From Dipteris shenzhenensis (taxonomy: Eukaryota; Polypodiophyta; Polypodiopsida; Gleicheniales): a DNA stretch of 64,000 bases. This document shows positions 48,181 through 59,532 of this stretch, piece by piece (the first letter of the stretch is position 1; every line of letters begins with the position of its first letter). The stretch lies in the NCBI GenBank assembly GCA_047967505.1, contig CM106541.1; one strand, written 5' to 3'. The notes below the pieces were generated by a model. That model had not been told where the DNA came from. It saw nothing but the letters and a program-made list of their open reading frames with translations, and did not search any database. The position numbers were made by a program, and so were the translations under genes.

Positions 48181-48999
48181 TTGTGATCAGCTCCAAGTTG
48201 TGTGGTCTTCCTACACATGGTCTATGTTCCGAGGCATGCTCCTTTCAGAGCTTTGATCATGTGAAAGTATTCCTTTTGGATGCATGTATATTAATTCAAG
48301 CTTGCACTTTTTTATGTGGGCACTAGGCTTCTTTGGGGGACTTAGTGTCATGCTTCTTATTTTGTGTGAATTCACCTTAGGAAGGAGAGAATTTGTGAGG
48401 GACTATAGTGTCACCTTGATACTTTGACCATCCATCCAATTTATTTGTCACATGCTACCTACATATGGCATCCTATATGCATGTACATCATAGTATGCTA
48501 GATGCACATCTTGCTAGCTATTCACATGTTGTCCGTATGTCTTGTTTGTAATCTTCCTCTGCCTATGTCTTGCGGTGATTATGTTATAGTCTAGCTCTTC
48601 CTTACAATCTTCCTCTGCCTATGTCTTGTGATTATGTTGTAGTCTAGCTTTTCTTTACAATCACTTTATGTGGCTTGTTAGCCATCATTGTAGCCCTAGT
48701 TCTATCCCGCATCATTTCTACTATGCATAATTTGCAACCTAATTTTTGGTTGTGCTCTTGTATGTCTATAGCCTACTATTATAGTCATCATCTATTGCAT
48801 TTTGCCTTACCAATCTATTGTGCTACGAGCTTTATCTATGTCAATCATGTTTGATCAATTTGTTTGGCCTACTATCTGCACTCATTCTATCATTAATCCA
48901 TGTTAGAGTCAGCATTGTTCTGTATTAGCTAGTGCTTTCTACTGTTGCATTAATCTACGTGCACTAGTCTTGTGTTGTAGTTCGCGTCAATCAAATGGT

Positions 49000-49510
49000 C
49001 AATGTTAGTCTAGCATTGCATGTTAAATTGCAGCTCCCACATCACACATGTCATTCACTTGTACACCTGCATGCATCAATTGTTTGCATTAGTTCTACCA
49101 ATTGTTTGCATGCCACATCATTGCTTCTACCAATTACTATCTACATGTCAATTGCAATCCAACTAGCCTTGATGTGCACTATATTAATGTGTCATGCCAC
49201 CATAGCCAAAGGCCACCACATGTTTGTGTGTCCTTTTTTGTTTATTGGGCTACTGTGATGTGTACAGTGCAAGCACGATCCTTTTGTTACAGTTTGCTCC
49301 CACCTTGGATATGTGACACATGGCGCCTATGAATTTTTAGTGTTATGCATTATCGGCCTAGTTTGCCCTATTGCTATTTTGGTGGTCTCATGCCTATTCA
49401 TGGACAATTAGATTTTTGCTTTGATATCATTTTGAAATATTCAACATGTGGCATTCTTTGAAGGTGGAGCCTTATACTGAGGGTGTCCCAACCCTCAACC
49501 ATCTAGCCAC
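49000..49510. repeat. Direct repeat B, retroelement-like
   Basis: Partner of 47720-48180, about 1.3 kb downstream. The words come in the same order, with TTTGATATCATTTTGAAATATTCAACATG at the PBS-like position. The 48180-49000 interval between them has no coding signature. Confidence 0.6.
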
Positions 49511-49989
49511 TCCTAAGAGCCTCATCCCAAAAGTAGGTCCAAGGTAATGAGGCCTTTACCACATAAGGAATTATATGCCTTCCACATTAGAGTCCCACTT
49601 TGTATGTGGGGTTATGTCATTATACCTTTTTCACATATCATTGAGAGGTGATGCTCCATTTTAGCCCCTTCCTCTACTGACACTTGCACCATCCACGTAG
49701 TCATGATTGCACACATTCTAACAATAGGCACCTCTTCTTTGTTGAGGGCTTAGGGTGGCCCTTGGCTCTGTAGCCTACCTACAAGCAAGGATCTTATGGA
49801 CTATGTGCCATTATTGGTTCAAAGAAACTCTTTCTAACATTTGGTTGTTGTGGAGAGTTGGTAGAGTTTGTGCCCTCCACTTTTGTTGACATTGTTTCCT
49901 AGATCATACCTGATAGAGCACCCATTTCCATAGGTTTGGGGGTACTTTGCCATGTGGGCTTTCCTCCCTTCCACTACCCTAGAATATCC

Positions 49990-52900
49990 ACTTCATAGGA
50001 AAGAGGTGTCCTACCACCACATTTGGAAAGGTTTTCTAGTCTACTTTCTCTCATTGATAAGGATTGCTAGCTGGAATATTCAGATTTGCTCATCGTTCGT
50101 CAAACGTAGCTCATTTGAAATAAGCTTCATCCAATTGTCCAATAAGGGCCTTATTGACATTCTCTTTATTCAAGAACATAAGTTGGATGGTAAAGACTAT
50201 GCAAAGTTGGGTAAATTTCTTTATAGTCACACTTTTGGTCTTGTTCCTTGGGCACAGCACTAAAAGAGAAGATGCATTTCAATTTCAAATTCTTTTCACC
50301 CCCTTGTAGTTGAACATGTCATCATCACACCATTTAGAGCAAAGTAGATTTTACTTCATATGGTGGATGTAAGGTTGGCCTTCTTAACCTATACGCCCCC
50401 AATAATAAAGGGGAATGTGTTCTTTTGTGGAAGGAACTACTCTCTTGGAACCCAAATGCAGATTCATGGATTATTGGAGGTGATGTCAACATTGTGGAGT
50501 TGCTTTTACATAAACAAGGGAGAAGGGAAGGTGGCACCCACTCTCTTGAGAGGGCATCTTGGGATGCTTTTTTTTCCAAATGAATGGCAAAGATTCTTTG
50601 ACAAATGATGCTTTTCACATTTTTCCTCACTTGCTCCTATTTTTGTGGTCAAATAAGAGAAGTCAGATGACATCCATTGTAGGGATTGATAGATTTTATG
50701 TCGACAACTAGGCATTCAATAGAGGTGGCTCTACATGAATTCCCTAGTGTTTCCACCTTTGGATCACTTTCATGTGGTTTTGATGGTTTTTTATCCTTGT
50801 TTGAGAGCCTATTCTACCAGCATTAGGATTTTGGATGCCTGGTTTCTTATAGAGGAGGGCCTTATAGAGGGAGTGTTACAGATTTGAGTTTCTCATTTGT
50901 ATGGCGAGGTGCCTTCTCCTTTACATGTGTCAGCAGCCCCCTTTGGTTTTTGTGATTTTTTTTGCTCTATCGTTAGTACCAAGAGACTTTAGATTTGTAA
51001 ATGGGATCGTGGCCTTTGACAAAATTAGTAGACCTATATAGGGGAGATCAAAAGTAGCCTGCTTACACTTGGGGTCAATATTGCCTTACTGCAGCAAGCG
51101 CTTATCAACAAGTTCTTTTGAATCAAAGAACAAACTATGTCTTCCATGCATGAGAGTCATTTTGGACTCATATGGGATGAAGAGTCAATAGACCCTTCTT
51201 ATCTACTCTTGAGACAAGGTAGAGAAAGTGTTTCTTATTTACTTGACTCTAATGAGGTTGTATTGTCAACTTCTGATGCCATCTTATGTATTGGTTTTGG
51301 CTTCTATGCCTCCCTTCTTGTTGCAGATCTTGACCTTCCTACCGGAAATTTTGCCAAACACAAAGTTTGGTAGGCTATTAGGCTATTCCAAGATTGGTGG
51401 TGAAACGAAACATGAGAGTCTTACTTGATGCACCCTCTACCAATCTATAATTTAGGATTGTTATTTTTGCCCTTCACAAGGATAACTGCACTAGCTCAAA
51501 TGGTTGACCAATCCTTTTTCTTTTCTTTTTAGGGTATGATTGGTGACCATGTCACTTCAAAATCTGTAGAGAATTTGGGACTCTAGTGATATGCTTGATT
51601 CAATTACAAAGGGTCCCATTCATTTTATCCCAAAGGGGAGGTGCAGAAATTTAGTTGCCCAATGGAGGCCAATCACTATTTTAGGCACTTTTTATAAGAC
51701 CTTGTCAAAAGTATCAGTTTGTGATTGTAGCCTTTTCTCATAGATCTTATGCATGATACACATAGATGGGTTTTGTACATGGCTGAAGTAATCTTTTCTT
51801 TTGGGAGGCTTTGGAATGGGTTATGTAGAGTGGCCAAGGTTTATCCATTCAAGTCTTGGATTTTGAGAAAGCCTATGACAAAGTAGATTTGGGTTTCTTG
51901 GCGAGTACCCTTCAACACTTTAGTTTTTCATATGCTTCGATAAAATGTTTCTCTTCCCTATACAAATCATCCCACATGCAAATGCTTATCCAAAAGGTAA
52001 AAGGAAAGAGAATATTTCCCAAAAAAATTGATAGGGGTACCCTATTGGTTGTTCTTGTACCTATTCACGGTTGAAGCCATGAGCATATGTTTGAGATCTC
52101 AAGCTGACATTATTGGGCAAAGGCTTCCCCTGAGGCAAGATAAGGAGATCGTGGACAATGAGCTTGTGAATGACATGGCTAATTTCTTAGATGCCATTTC
52201 CCAAATCTCACATCTTTCAAGATAGGCTTGGATTTATTTTGTTCTATAGCAAGTGCAGATATCAATTTCAATAAATCCAATGTCTTCTAGATTAGTGATG
52301 AGGAATTCTAGATTGGTTTTGGTTGATTTTGGTTTCACTTGGATTCAAAGAGGTGTCTCTATGAAACATTTGGGTTACTAGGTCGATGTGGGTATCTCTC
52401 CATTGTAGAATTTTGCTCATGTATTGTAAAGTATGGAAAGAAAACTCCTTTTTTAGAGTTGATCTAGACTTTAGCTTGCATCCAGAGGTGGTAGTTGTTA
52501 ACTAGGTAGTGCTAGCCATAGCCTAGTTTATTTATTCTTTTTGGTGCCACTCTAGGGAATACATCACTCAGCTTAGAATACTAATAAGCAATTTCTCGTG
52601 GAGTGGAATTGATGTTTCTGTAGATACCAAAGTAAGAGTGGATTGGGAGACCTTGATTCTTCCCACACAAGAAGGGGGCCTCCATATCATTGATTCAAAT
52701 TGCAGTGCAAGGCCTTGCTTTGCAAGGTTGTGGTCAGTGAGATTTTTCCAAGACAAGAACCTTGGGGGAAAAAAAAATTGTTGCATACAGTCTTGCTCCC
52801 TCTTCAAGTGGTCTTCTAGGACAAGAACCTTAGAAATAGTTATTTATTTATTGCATATAGTCTTGCTCCCCTCCTCAAGTGGTGATTTGGTTAGATGGTG

Positions 52901-53340
52901 GCAGGTGGATATTTACCTCAAATCACCTTAGGATTCCTTCCTCCCCTCTTATGGCTATCCAAAAAGCTTGGGGCCCCACTTCAAGGTTAATATTTAAAGA
53001 ATCCCACCCTCTTCACAGGAAGAGAATGATAGGCAACCTATCATGTGGAATGACCTCATACTTGATAATCGTGGAAAACCTCTTGGCTTTTTTGGTTACA
53101 TGTAGTGGTCCAAATGGAGAGAGGACCCATTTCCTCTGTGAGCTCTTGGAAGGACATCAATAACCTTTTGGATGATTGCAAGCTTCAATTGATAAGTCAC
53201 CTCAGAGGAAGTGAAAGAAGAACTGAGAATATTGATGCAGCCTTACTCTGGACCATTAGGGGAGAATTGGTGTCTCAAAAGGGCCTCATAAGGAATGGAT
53301 TAAGAAATGGATTAGTCCTAATGAAAGGGCCAAGGTAGGT
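49990..53340 (+). pseudogene. LINE (non-LTR retrotransposon) ORF2 remnant
   Basis: The order of fragments fits a plant LINE. An endonuclease start (IASWNIQ and DILFIQEHKL) lies at 50070-50190. LNLYAPNNKGE and WIIGGDVNIVE (the GDFN motif) are at 50375-50500. The RT part carries IPKGRCRNLVAQWRPITIL at 51630-51690 and DFEKAYDKVDLGFL at 51859-51900. The catalytic FADD position is decayed to NDMANF near 52170. Past RT, VDWETLILPTQEGGL lies at 52638-52680, as expected for the LINE connector. Stops and frameshifts are common. LINE RT copies RNA at a nicked chromosomal target. Confidence 0.85.
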
Positions 53341-53454
53341 CCCAAAAAGTCCTAACCCCCCCTCACCTAGGTGGGTTAAGCCCAAAAGTGACCCCACCTC
53401 CTACACAACTCTTACTCCTAGGTGGGAACCAAAAAATTCAAAATTCAAAATTTG

Positions 53455-54075
53455 AATTTTGAATTCCCTCCCTCCTTCTCTCTCCTCCCTCCCTCCCTCC
53501 CCCTCCTCACTCCCCCTCCCTCCTCCTCCCCCTCTGTCCCTCCCTCCCCCCTCCTCCCCCTCCCCTCCTCACTCCCTCCTCCCCCTTCCTCCTCCTCCAC
53601 CTCCCAGTACACACCCTATTGTGAATTTTTAGGTAAAACTCTTAGTCCCGATTGGGCACTCAAAGAATAGGGGCTGATGCCAAGACCAACTTAAGGGTCC
53701 TCCCTCCTCCATGCCTGCTCCTCCTCCCCTCCCCCTCCCTCCTTCTCCACCGTTGCTCCTCCTCCCCCCTCCCTCCTGCTCCTCCCCCTCCCTCCCTCCT
53801 CCATGCCTACTCCTCCTCCCCTCCCCCTCCCTCCTCCTCCACCACCGCTCCTCCTCCCTACTCCCTGTTGCTCCTCCCTCCTACCTCCCTTCTCCTCCAT
53901 GCCACAACTCCTCACCCTCCACACCTGTTGGTCTACCCCCCTTTCCTCCTCTTTAACTATTGGTCCTCCCTCCCCCATCCCTCCTCCTTATTGCCCTCCC
54001 TCTTCCTGTGTGATGCTCCTTCAAGCCTACATCTCCACACCTTCTCCTTCTCTACACTCCTTTACTCATGGTACC
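53455..54075 (+). repeat. Pyrimidine-rich (CCTCCCTCC) block
   Basis: Mostly C/T on the plus strand, with breaks at 53605-53695 and 53910-53960. CCTGCTCCTCC(T)CCCC units recur at 53712, 53777 and 53807. Long frames here are Pro/Ser/Leu artefacts. Confidence 0.85.
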
Positions 54076-54239
54076 ATTCGAGGACGTCTCCAACAAGTAC
54101 TAGGTTCACTTAGAGTTGGAGGCTGAATATGCAAGCACACATAGTCTAGGATTGAGGGGAGCTTCTAAAATCCACAGTCTTCATTCGCAAGGAAAGAAGC
54201 ATCTCGACCTTTAGCCAAGGCAGCCTACTTCAAGAACTC

Positions 54240-54501
54240 AAGGCATGGTGGTGGTGTCACTCGCAGCAACGCATTGCATGAGATGTTCGACTGGTTTTTT
54301 AGCTGTTTACTAGGAAGTACTTTGAAGTCTGAAAAGGCAAAGGCATCAGAACTTGCAAAAGTAGTTCAAATTGTATCAAAGAATAGAAGGCATAGTGCTT
54401 GGAAAGCATCCATAGGGAGTCGAGGAGTCACACATTGGTTGCAAGCTAGAGTGAGAGAAGGGAGCAAATGGGTCCAACCACCAACAGAAGCTATGGTGTA
54501 A
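54240..54501 (+). other. Short open frame of unknown nature
   Basis: A mixed-composition frame (MHEMFDWFFSCLLGSTLKSE from 54274, then a basic, tryptophan-containing end) stops at 54501. It is more protein-like than its neighbours, but I recognise no domain. It could be a fragment of a transposon gene. Confidence 0.25.
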
Positions 54502-54599
54502 TTGTATAAATATATGAAATAAATATATTTCTTATTTTGACCACAATTTGTGTAGTCACTCTTTAATATCTTGCTTATTTTGACCACAATTTTTGTACT

Positions 54600-54842
54600 C
54601 ACACGATGTTGGGGAAAGTGGGGACATGGCGAAGGAGGGGAGAGAGAAGGGAGGGGCATGGGGCGGGGCAAGGAGAGGAGTGGAGTGGTAGCAAGGGTGG
54701 CGGGAGGGGGGGATGGGGGGTATAGGGGAGGGCGATGGGTGTGGGCAGGGCAAGTAGGGGGAGGGCAATGGGGGGGAGGGCGATGAGGGTGGGGGGGGGT
54801 TGGAGGGGTTAGGGCAGGGGGAGGGGGAGGGGGCTGATGAAA
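54600..54842 (+). repeat. G-rich block with G-quadruplex potential
   Basis: More than twenty runs of three or more G lie on the plus strand, for example GGGGGGATGGGGGGTATAGG. It ends about 40 bp before the TATA element of the histone-like frame. Confidence 0.9.
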
Positions 54843-54883
54843 CCCTAAATGTAATTAAAAGGGGTGTCAAAACATGATGGGCC

Positions 54884-54891
54884 TATATAAA
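54884..54891 (+). promoter_or_regulatory. TATA box before the histone H3-like frame
   Basis: CTATATAAAAC precedes the ATG at 54924 by about 35 bases. This leaves room for only a very short leader, so the start of transcription would lie near the ATG. Confidence 0.55.
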
Positions 54892-54923
54892 ACATTTAAA
54901 AAAACCCTAACTCTCATTATTCA

Positions 54924-55760
54924 ATGGCAAGAGTGAAGAACACTGCTAGACCCATGGGACGCCACCTCCACCCTTCCTCCTCTAGCTCCACCATCTCCAT
55001 GGCATCTATGCACACGAACCTATCTGGGTCCGGTGGCGCCTCCCTTGACTCTCGTGAGCCCTTCCCCAACTCTCGTGAGGTCTCCCAAGACTCTCATGAG
55101 CCTTCCCCCAACTCTCGTGAGCCCTCCCTCAAGTCCCATGAGCCCACTCCCCAGTCTCATGAGCCTTCTCCTCCTCCCAAGTCCCGTGAGCCCACTCCCC
55201 AGTCTCATGAGCCCACTCCCAAGCCCCAAGAGCATGAGCCTTCCCCTCTGCCTTCCCCTTAGCCTTTCGCGAAGAGGGTAAAACACACACTGAGGAAGCC
55301 CCATCCCAAAGAAGGACAAAGCTCAAGACATCTGCGAGAGGAGCATTCGGAGGAGGATCAATGTAGACAAGAGCAGTGAAAGAAATTCAAGGTAGACAAG
55401 AGGCCGTGGGATCGTGTTTGGGTACCTGTAAAGCCTCCACCAAGAGTCATAAAGCCGTACAGAGCAAAGCCAAGAGCGCGGACCCTAAGGGAGATTAGAC
55501 AAATGCAGAAGGCCATCGACAACCTAATCCCGCGTGCTCCCTTCCAACGTGTGGTATGGGAGATAGCACAAGGATACAAGGACGACGTGCGATTCAGCAC
55601 AGGAGCTATGGGGGCACTCCAAGAGGCTGTGGATCAAGTGACCACCGCTTTGTTCGAGGATGCCAACTTGTGTGCCATCCACGCAAAGCACGTCATGGTC
55701 ATGGACAAGGACATGGCTCTAATGAAGCGGCTACGGAGTGACCCAAGCTTGAAGCCCTAG
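54924..55760 (+). pseudogene. Divergent histone H3-like protein with a long repetitive N-terminal tail
   Basis: The frame has 278 codons, interrupted by TAG (55260-55262, codon 113) and TGA (55377-55379, codon 152). Canonical H3 has about 135. The start MARVKNTARPMG mirrors the H3 tail ARTKQTARKSTG: Lys4 is kept, Lys9 and Ser10 are lost. Residues 35-112 are repeats of SREPxPxSHEP type. The histone fold (about 184-275) keeps TLREIR, PFQR, EIAQ, RF, ALQEA, LFED and NLCAIHAK, giving roughly half identity to H3. Loop 1 has canonical length, so it is not clearly a centromeric H3. The first TAG follows a perfect polypyrimidine tract and could be a splice acceptor, with GTGAGC donors upstream. A spliced gene therefore cannot be excluded. 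A pseudogene or a retrocopy is equally possible. Confidence 0.8.
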
Positions 55761-55930
55761 TTTCTCTTGCATCCCACTATTAGGACTTAGACCACCCCCT
55801 GCCCTTGAAGGCACTATCTTGTATCTAAGGCCCAAGGGCTGATCTTTTTTAATAAAATATATCTACATTCTCTACTATCACATTGTTGTGTATTCTCCAT
55901 TTCTATGACTAAAGTAACTTATCATTTTAA
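55761..55930 (+). other. Downstream region of the histone-like frame
   Basis: AATAAAA at 55851-55857 could serve as a polyadenylation signal. I saw no canonical histone stem-loop, as expected for plants. Confidence 0.4.
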
Positions 55931-55934
55931 TGTA

Positions 55935-56216
55935 AGTTTTGAATTCTGTCAAATCCTGAAGGAATTTTACCGTCACACAGAAAGGAAAAGTGTTCGAAAT
56001 GTTGCTAGGACCCTAGAAAGCCCAAAACCTGCCACGACACGAATTTTGGAATTCTGGCAAGTCCACAACACAAATTTGGGCATTCTGGACTTGCCAGAAT
56101 GCCCAAATTCATGCCGTGGCAAGTTTTGGGCTTTCTAGGGTTCTGGCGACATCTCGAACACTTTTCCCTTCTGCGCAATGGTGAAATTCCTTCAGGATTT
56201 GACAGAAATGAACTTT
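55935..56216. repeat. Long inverted repeat (arms about 130 bp, loop about 20 bp)
   Basis: The left arm 55935-56065 contains GTCAAATCCTGAAGGAATTT, AAAAGTGTTCGA, CCCTAGAAAGCCCAAAAC and CTGGCAAGTCCA. Each occurs inverted in the right arm 56086-56216. Mismatches are spread along the arms. The loop contains AATTTGGGCATTCTGG, which can also pair perfectly with CCAGAATGCCCAAATT in the right arm, giving an alternative short hairpin. It could be a foldback element or a small-RNA precursor. Confidence 0.93.
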
Positions 56217-56481
56217 CGATACCCAGAATTGGTGAAAATGATACTAAATTGGCTAGAAATGTATTAAATTAACACAATTAAAATGATGGAGAAAATATAT
56301 CATCAACGACTTAAACAAAATACAATGGAATTCATGACGAGCAACGTTAACTTAAAACAAATAATAAAGACATGTAGTCATGTATCCATTTAAATATATG
56401 TTTATATATACAAAAGGCCTCACAGGCTATCTTTCTTCTTTGCTAGTTCGAGTACATCGAGAATAGGGGTCTTTGAATCCC

Positions 56482-57899
56482 CTAGTGGATTCCAGATATA
56501 AATTTAGCCACAACAACGCTAACATCCTCCTCTCCTACCAAAGACATAGCCATTGCCGTCAATGCCCTGCCATGAATGTTCGATCCAAAGGCATTGATAG
56601 CAGCCAGGCAGTGTACCAAAATGACTTTGACATTCCGAGTAATGTTGGAGTATCCGATAGCGCGCGACAATGCCTTGCACTTCAACAGCTTCGAAGGACC
56701 TCGAGGAGAAAATTTGATGTAAAAGACCACGATATGCTCTGCGACTTTGCCAAGGTAATGGGCCAAAGAATGATCTCGCCCAAATGTGCTGCGAACATTA
56801 CCCCGTCAAGATGAGAATTCATCAAGCTCAAACGCGTCCTACAATGATTCAACAAACATTAGAAGACCAACAAAACAAATTATACTGAAAGAACATCAAA
56901 ATAAAAAGATTGTTCGAGCTTACCACTAGAGTGTCGTCGGCTTCTATCCCTTCCTCATTTGCAATGTTGATGGAACCAGGTGCTGTGTGATGTTCCATTT
57001 GAGACATGGACGCATTCTCCTGACCTGTGTTAGAGGAGGAAGCTTCTGCATGAGAGGGTTGTGCATCGTGTATGGACATGCCTGCATCCCTCATTGAAAC
57101 CAGCGTCAAGAGAAAGTCTTCCATTGTCTAGTCTTTAGAACCTAAAACCCCGAGATCTTTGACACTTATGTCAACATCAAACCCCAATAGGACTTCGAGT
57201 GCCTCATCCTCTCATAGTCCAAAAAGAAGCTCTATGTCATGGAGGAATACATACTCTTCTCCATCGATGGATGAGGGGGGACAAGGACCATAATTCTGAT
57301 TCTGGGTCAGCGGTCTCTGATGCAGATTCTTGCTCTACTGGGGGCTCTTGAAGTAGGCTCAATGCTTGAGCTTCTTCCATCTCCTCTGTTGCATCGTCAA
57401 GACTCTCTTCCATGTACATGTCTGAGTCGACCACATCAAGAGTTCTACTAGAGGGGGTGCTAGACGATGAAGCTTCTTCCTCTAAATTTCCTTCTTCGAG
57501 AAGGAAGATGAATGTCATCTCCCATGAAAGCAATTTGGTGCCTGTATTTCCTATGATCCTCTCGTCGAGGATGTCTTGAACTTCAACTATCCTAAACCCT
57601 TCGTCTATAAGGTTGTCACAAAATCGGGCCAAGTGCTTTACAAACTTGGGTTCCTCTACGAATAGATACTTTATGTAATCTATGGGAACCCATCTCTTTG
57701 AAGAGTGGTCAAGTGTATAAGCAAAATTTGAGAGATTATCTTGCATGTAAAGGATGAGATCTAAGAAGTCATCCTTGGCTCGCCTATATGTGCCTAGGAC
57801 ATCTAAAGTCCTATCAAACACTAAAAATAGCTCTTCCTCACGATCTGCAAATGCAGTTTGTGAGATGAAGTCATGGAACGCAGTTCTAGCTGAATCCAT
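56482..57899 (-). pseudogene. Unrecognised acidic-protein gene, broken
   Basis: Family not recognised. On the minus strand a TATA-like ATATATATTAAGG (58002-58014) precedes ATG 57899 (MDSARTAFHDFISQTAFADR). The open part to 57237 has about 220 codons. It is helical and leucine-rich at first (LDLILYMQDNLSNFAYTLDH), then strongly acidic (EEGNLEEEASSSS, MEESLDDATEEMEEAQ). A six-base homopolymer near 57277-57282 seems to have shifted the frame. In the other frame, reading goes on through two stops to MEDFLLTLVSMRDAGM (57124). An 85-bp GT-AG intron (56839-56923) leads to a last exon with HYLGKVAEHIVVFYIKFSPR, ending at 56482. It lies tail to tail with the histone-like frame. Confidence 0.5.
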
Positions 57900-58195
57900 G
57901 GCAAATAGCAAGCTAATGGAGGGAGTAACTTTTGAATACGGAAGTTTCTATGGCTCTCTAAACGTGAAAGTGAGAATGTGATGTAAAAAGGGATCTTACC
58001 CCTTAATATATATCAAAACCCTAAAAATTAAAATTAATCATAAAATCCCTAAATTTTTTGAAAAACATTTACCATGAAGTGAAAGGAGAAAACATTAAAA
58101 GAAATAACATTTCAATTTAATTGTCCATCATCTTTTGAAGCAATAACTAGGATTTGACAGACAAAAAATTAAATGATGCACTAGTCAAACACATT

Positions 58196-59473
58196 GTTAG
58201 CAATCTTCAAAGTTGCAGGAGGAATGAAATTGGCAGTATGCATGCGCTTCTCCACACGGCGACTGATTTTACCAACACCATTTAAGGTAAAGTAGAAGGA
58301 CTCTGACATGCCATCCTCCATGACCTATAGGTGTTCTCGCACATCCCTTAGAGTCCATTGCGATGTGACATTCACATTCTTGACATCTCCCTCTTCAACA
58401 TTAATAGACAAACTTACCCCCATATTTTCCTCATCATTAGAGTCTAGGGTAAGCCACCGGCCATTTGTTTTCTTCCAGCGCTTGTACTGAAAAGCTAAAT
58501 ACAACATTTGGCATGACAAATGGTATCTAATAACCACATTGTCTTTACATGCATGACATTGAAACACATCCCCTTTTGGTCACCTGCTGACCTAGTTCCC
58601 CAATTCATCCCAAGTAAATCTTTAAGAGCATTTTCATCTACACACTTGCAGGACCACACTTTTTGTTCTATGCATATGTATATTATGAAATAAAGAAGCA
58701 AAAATGTGCAGAGGCATAAACCAAGATAACCGTGCCCATTTGGATCCAAATGTAAACTTCATGGCCATGCCCACATCCTTTACAATCTTGTCCTTGTATG
58801 ATTGCAATAATGTCGTCGAGTCCACATTACTGCAATCCATGTCTTGAAGTTGTGGTGGTGCAATGGTTTGCATACGGCCATAGCTTGATGATGTCATTGG
58901 AGTGATGTATGTTGCATTATACCAATACACATTCTTCATTCGCAAGGAGGCCAACTTCTCCCGGCATGCATTTGCTGACCTAAATCCTCATGAATCGCAG
59001 TGAACTTGCCTATGAATGATTCAACTCGTTCCCACTCCTTGAAGTCCGAAGGGAAAACATCTGCCACCATGAATAAGAGCTCTTAGAAACCAAAGACAAA
59101 ATTTCCAAATGGACTCATTACACTTACAGGTGAAAAAGGTACATAGATAGAAAGGCTCATAGTGTGATGGTATCCTAGATTGATTGAATGATGGAGGAAG
59201 CCGCATATCTTTTCCCATGTAAACATGGTGCACTTTTGCAAGCCATCCTTTCTTACCAAACTTAAACTTCAAGATGTGCCCCTTCCACTCATGCAAGATG
59301 TCACCTCTCTTGCTCTTAGGAAGCTTATGTGCACCTTTGGCCGATCCTTTCATCACTATCCAATCATTTAAGTTGTAGGTGCAAGGGATCCAGTCATCCA
59401 ATGCATTTCTAGTGTTGTGGAAGACACAAGAGGTCACAGCATTGTGCGGTCTTGTAGCCTTGCTCCTCACCAT
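58196..59473 (-). pseudogene. Unrecognised multi-exon gene with Cys/His cluster, broken
   Basis: Family not recognised. Minus-strand reading starts at 59473 (MVRSKATRPHNAVTSCVFHN). It passes GDILHEWKGHILKFKFGKKG and an apparent intron (donor GTAAGT near 59126, acceptor GGCAG near 59062). It then reads VFPSDFKEWERVESFIGKFT and, after a one-base shift, ACREKLASLRMKNVYWYN. A later part holds WSCKC, then FQCHACKDNVVIRYHLSCQM (58565-58510), a possible zinc-binding cluster. The end reads SQWTLRDVREHL, a stop, VMEDGMSESFYFTLNGVG and KISRRVEKRMH. Long sensible stretches suggest a real former gene or an unknown transposon gene. Confidence 0.45.
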
Positions 59474-59532
59474 GCTTGCAGAGGTTACAACGGCAAGAAT
59501 GGGACTCTTACACAGGGCAACACAACTCCAAC

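Noticed and set aside
53652-54126. Pro/Ser-rich frames up to 153 codons
   Set aside because: Products of the CCTCC-rich block.
54924-55760. Calling the H3-like frame a centromeric CENH3
   Set aside because: Loop 1 has canonical H3 length and the conserved NLCAIHAK block is H3-like; the long tail alone is not enough for a CENH3 call.
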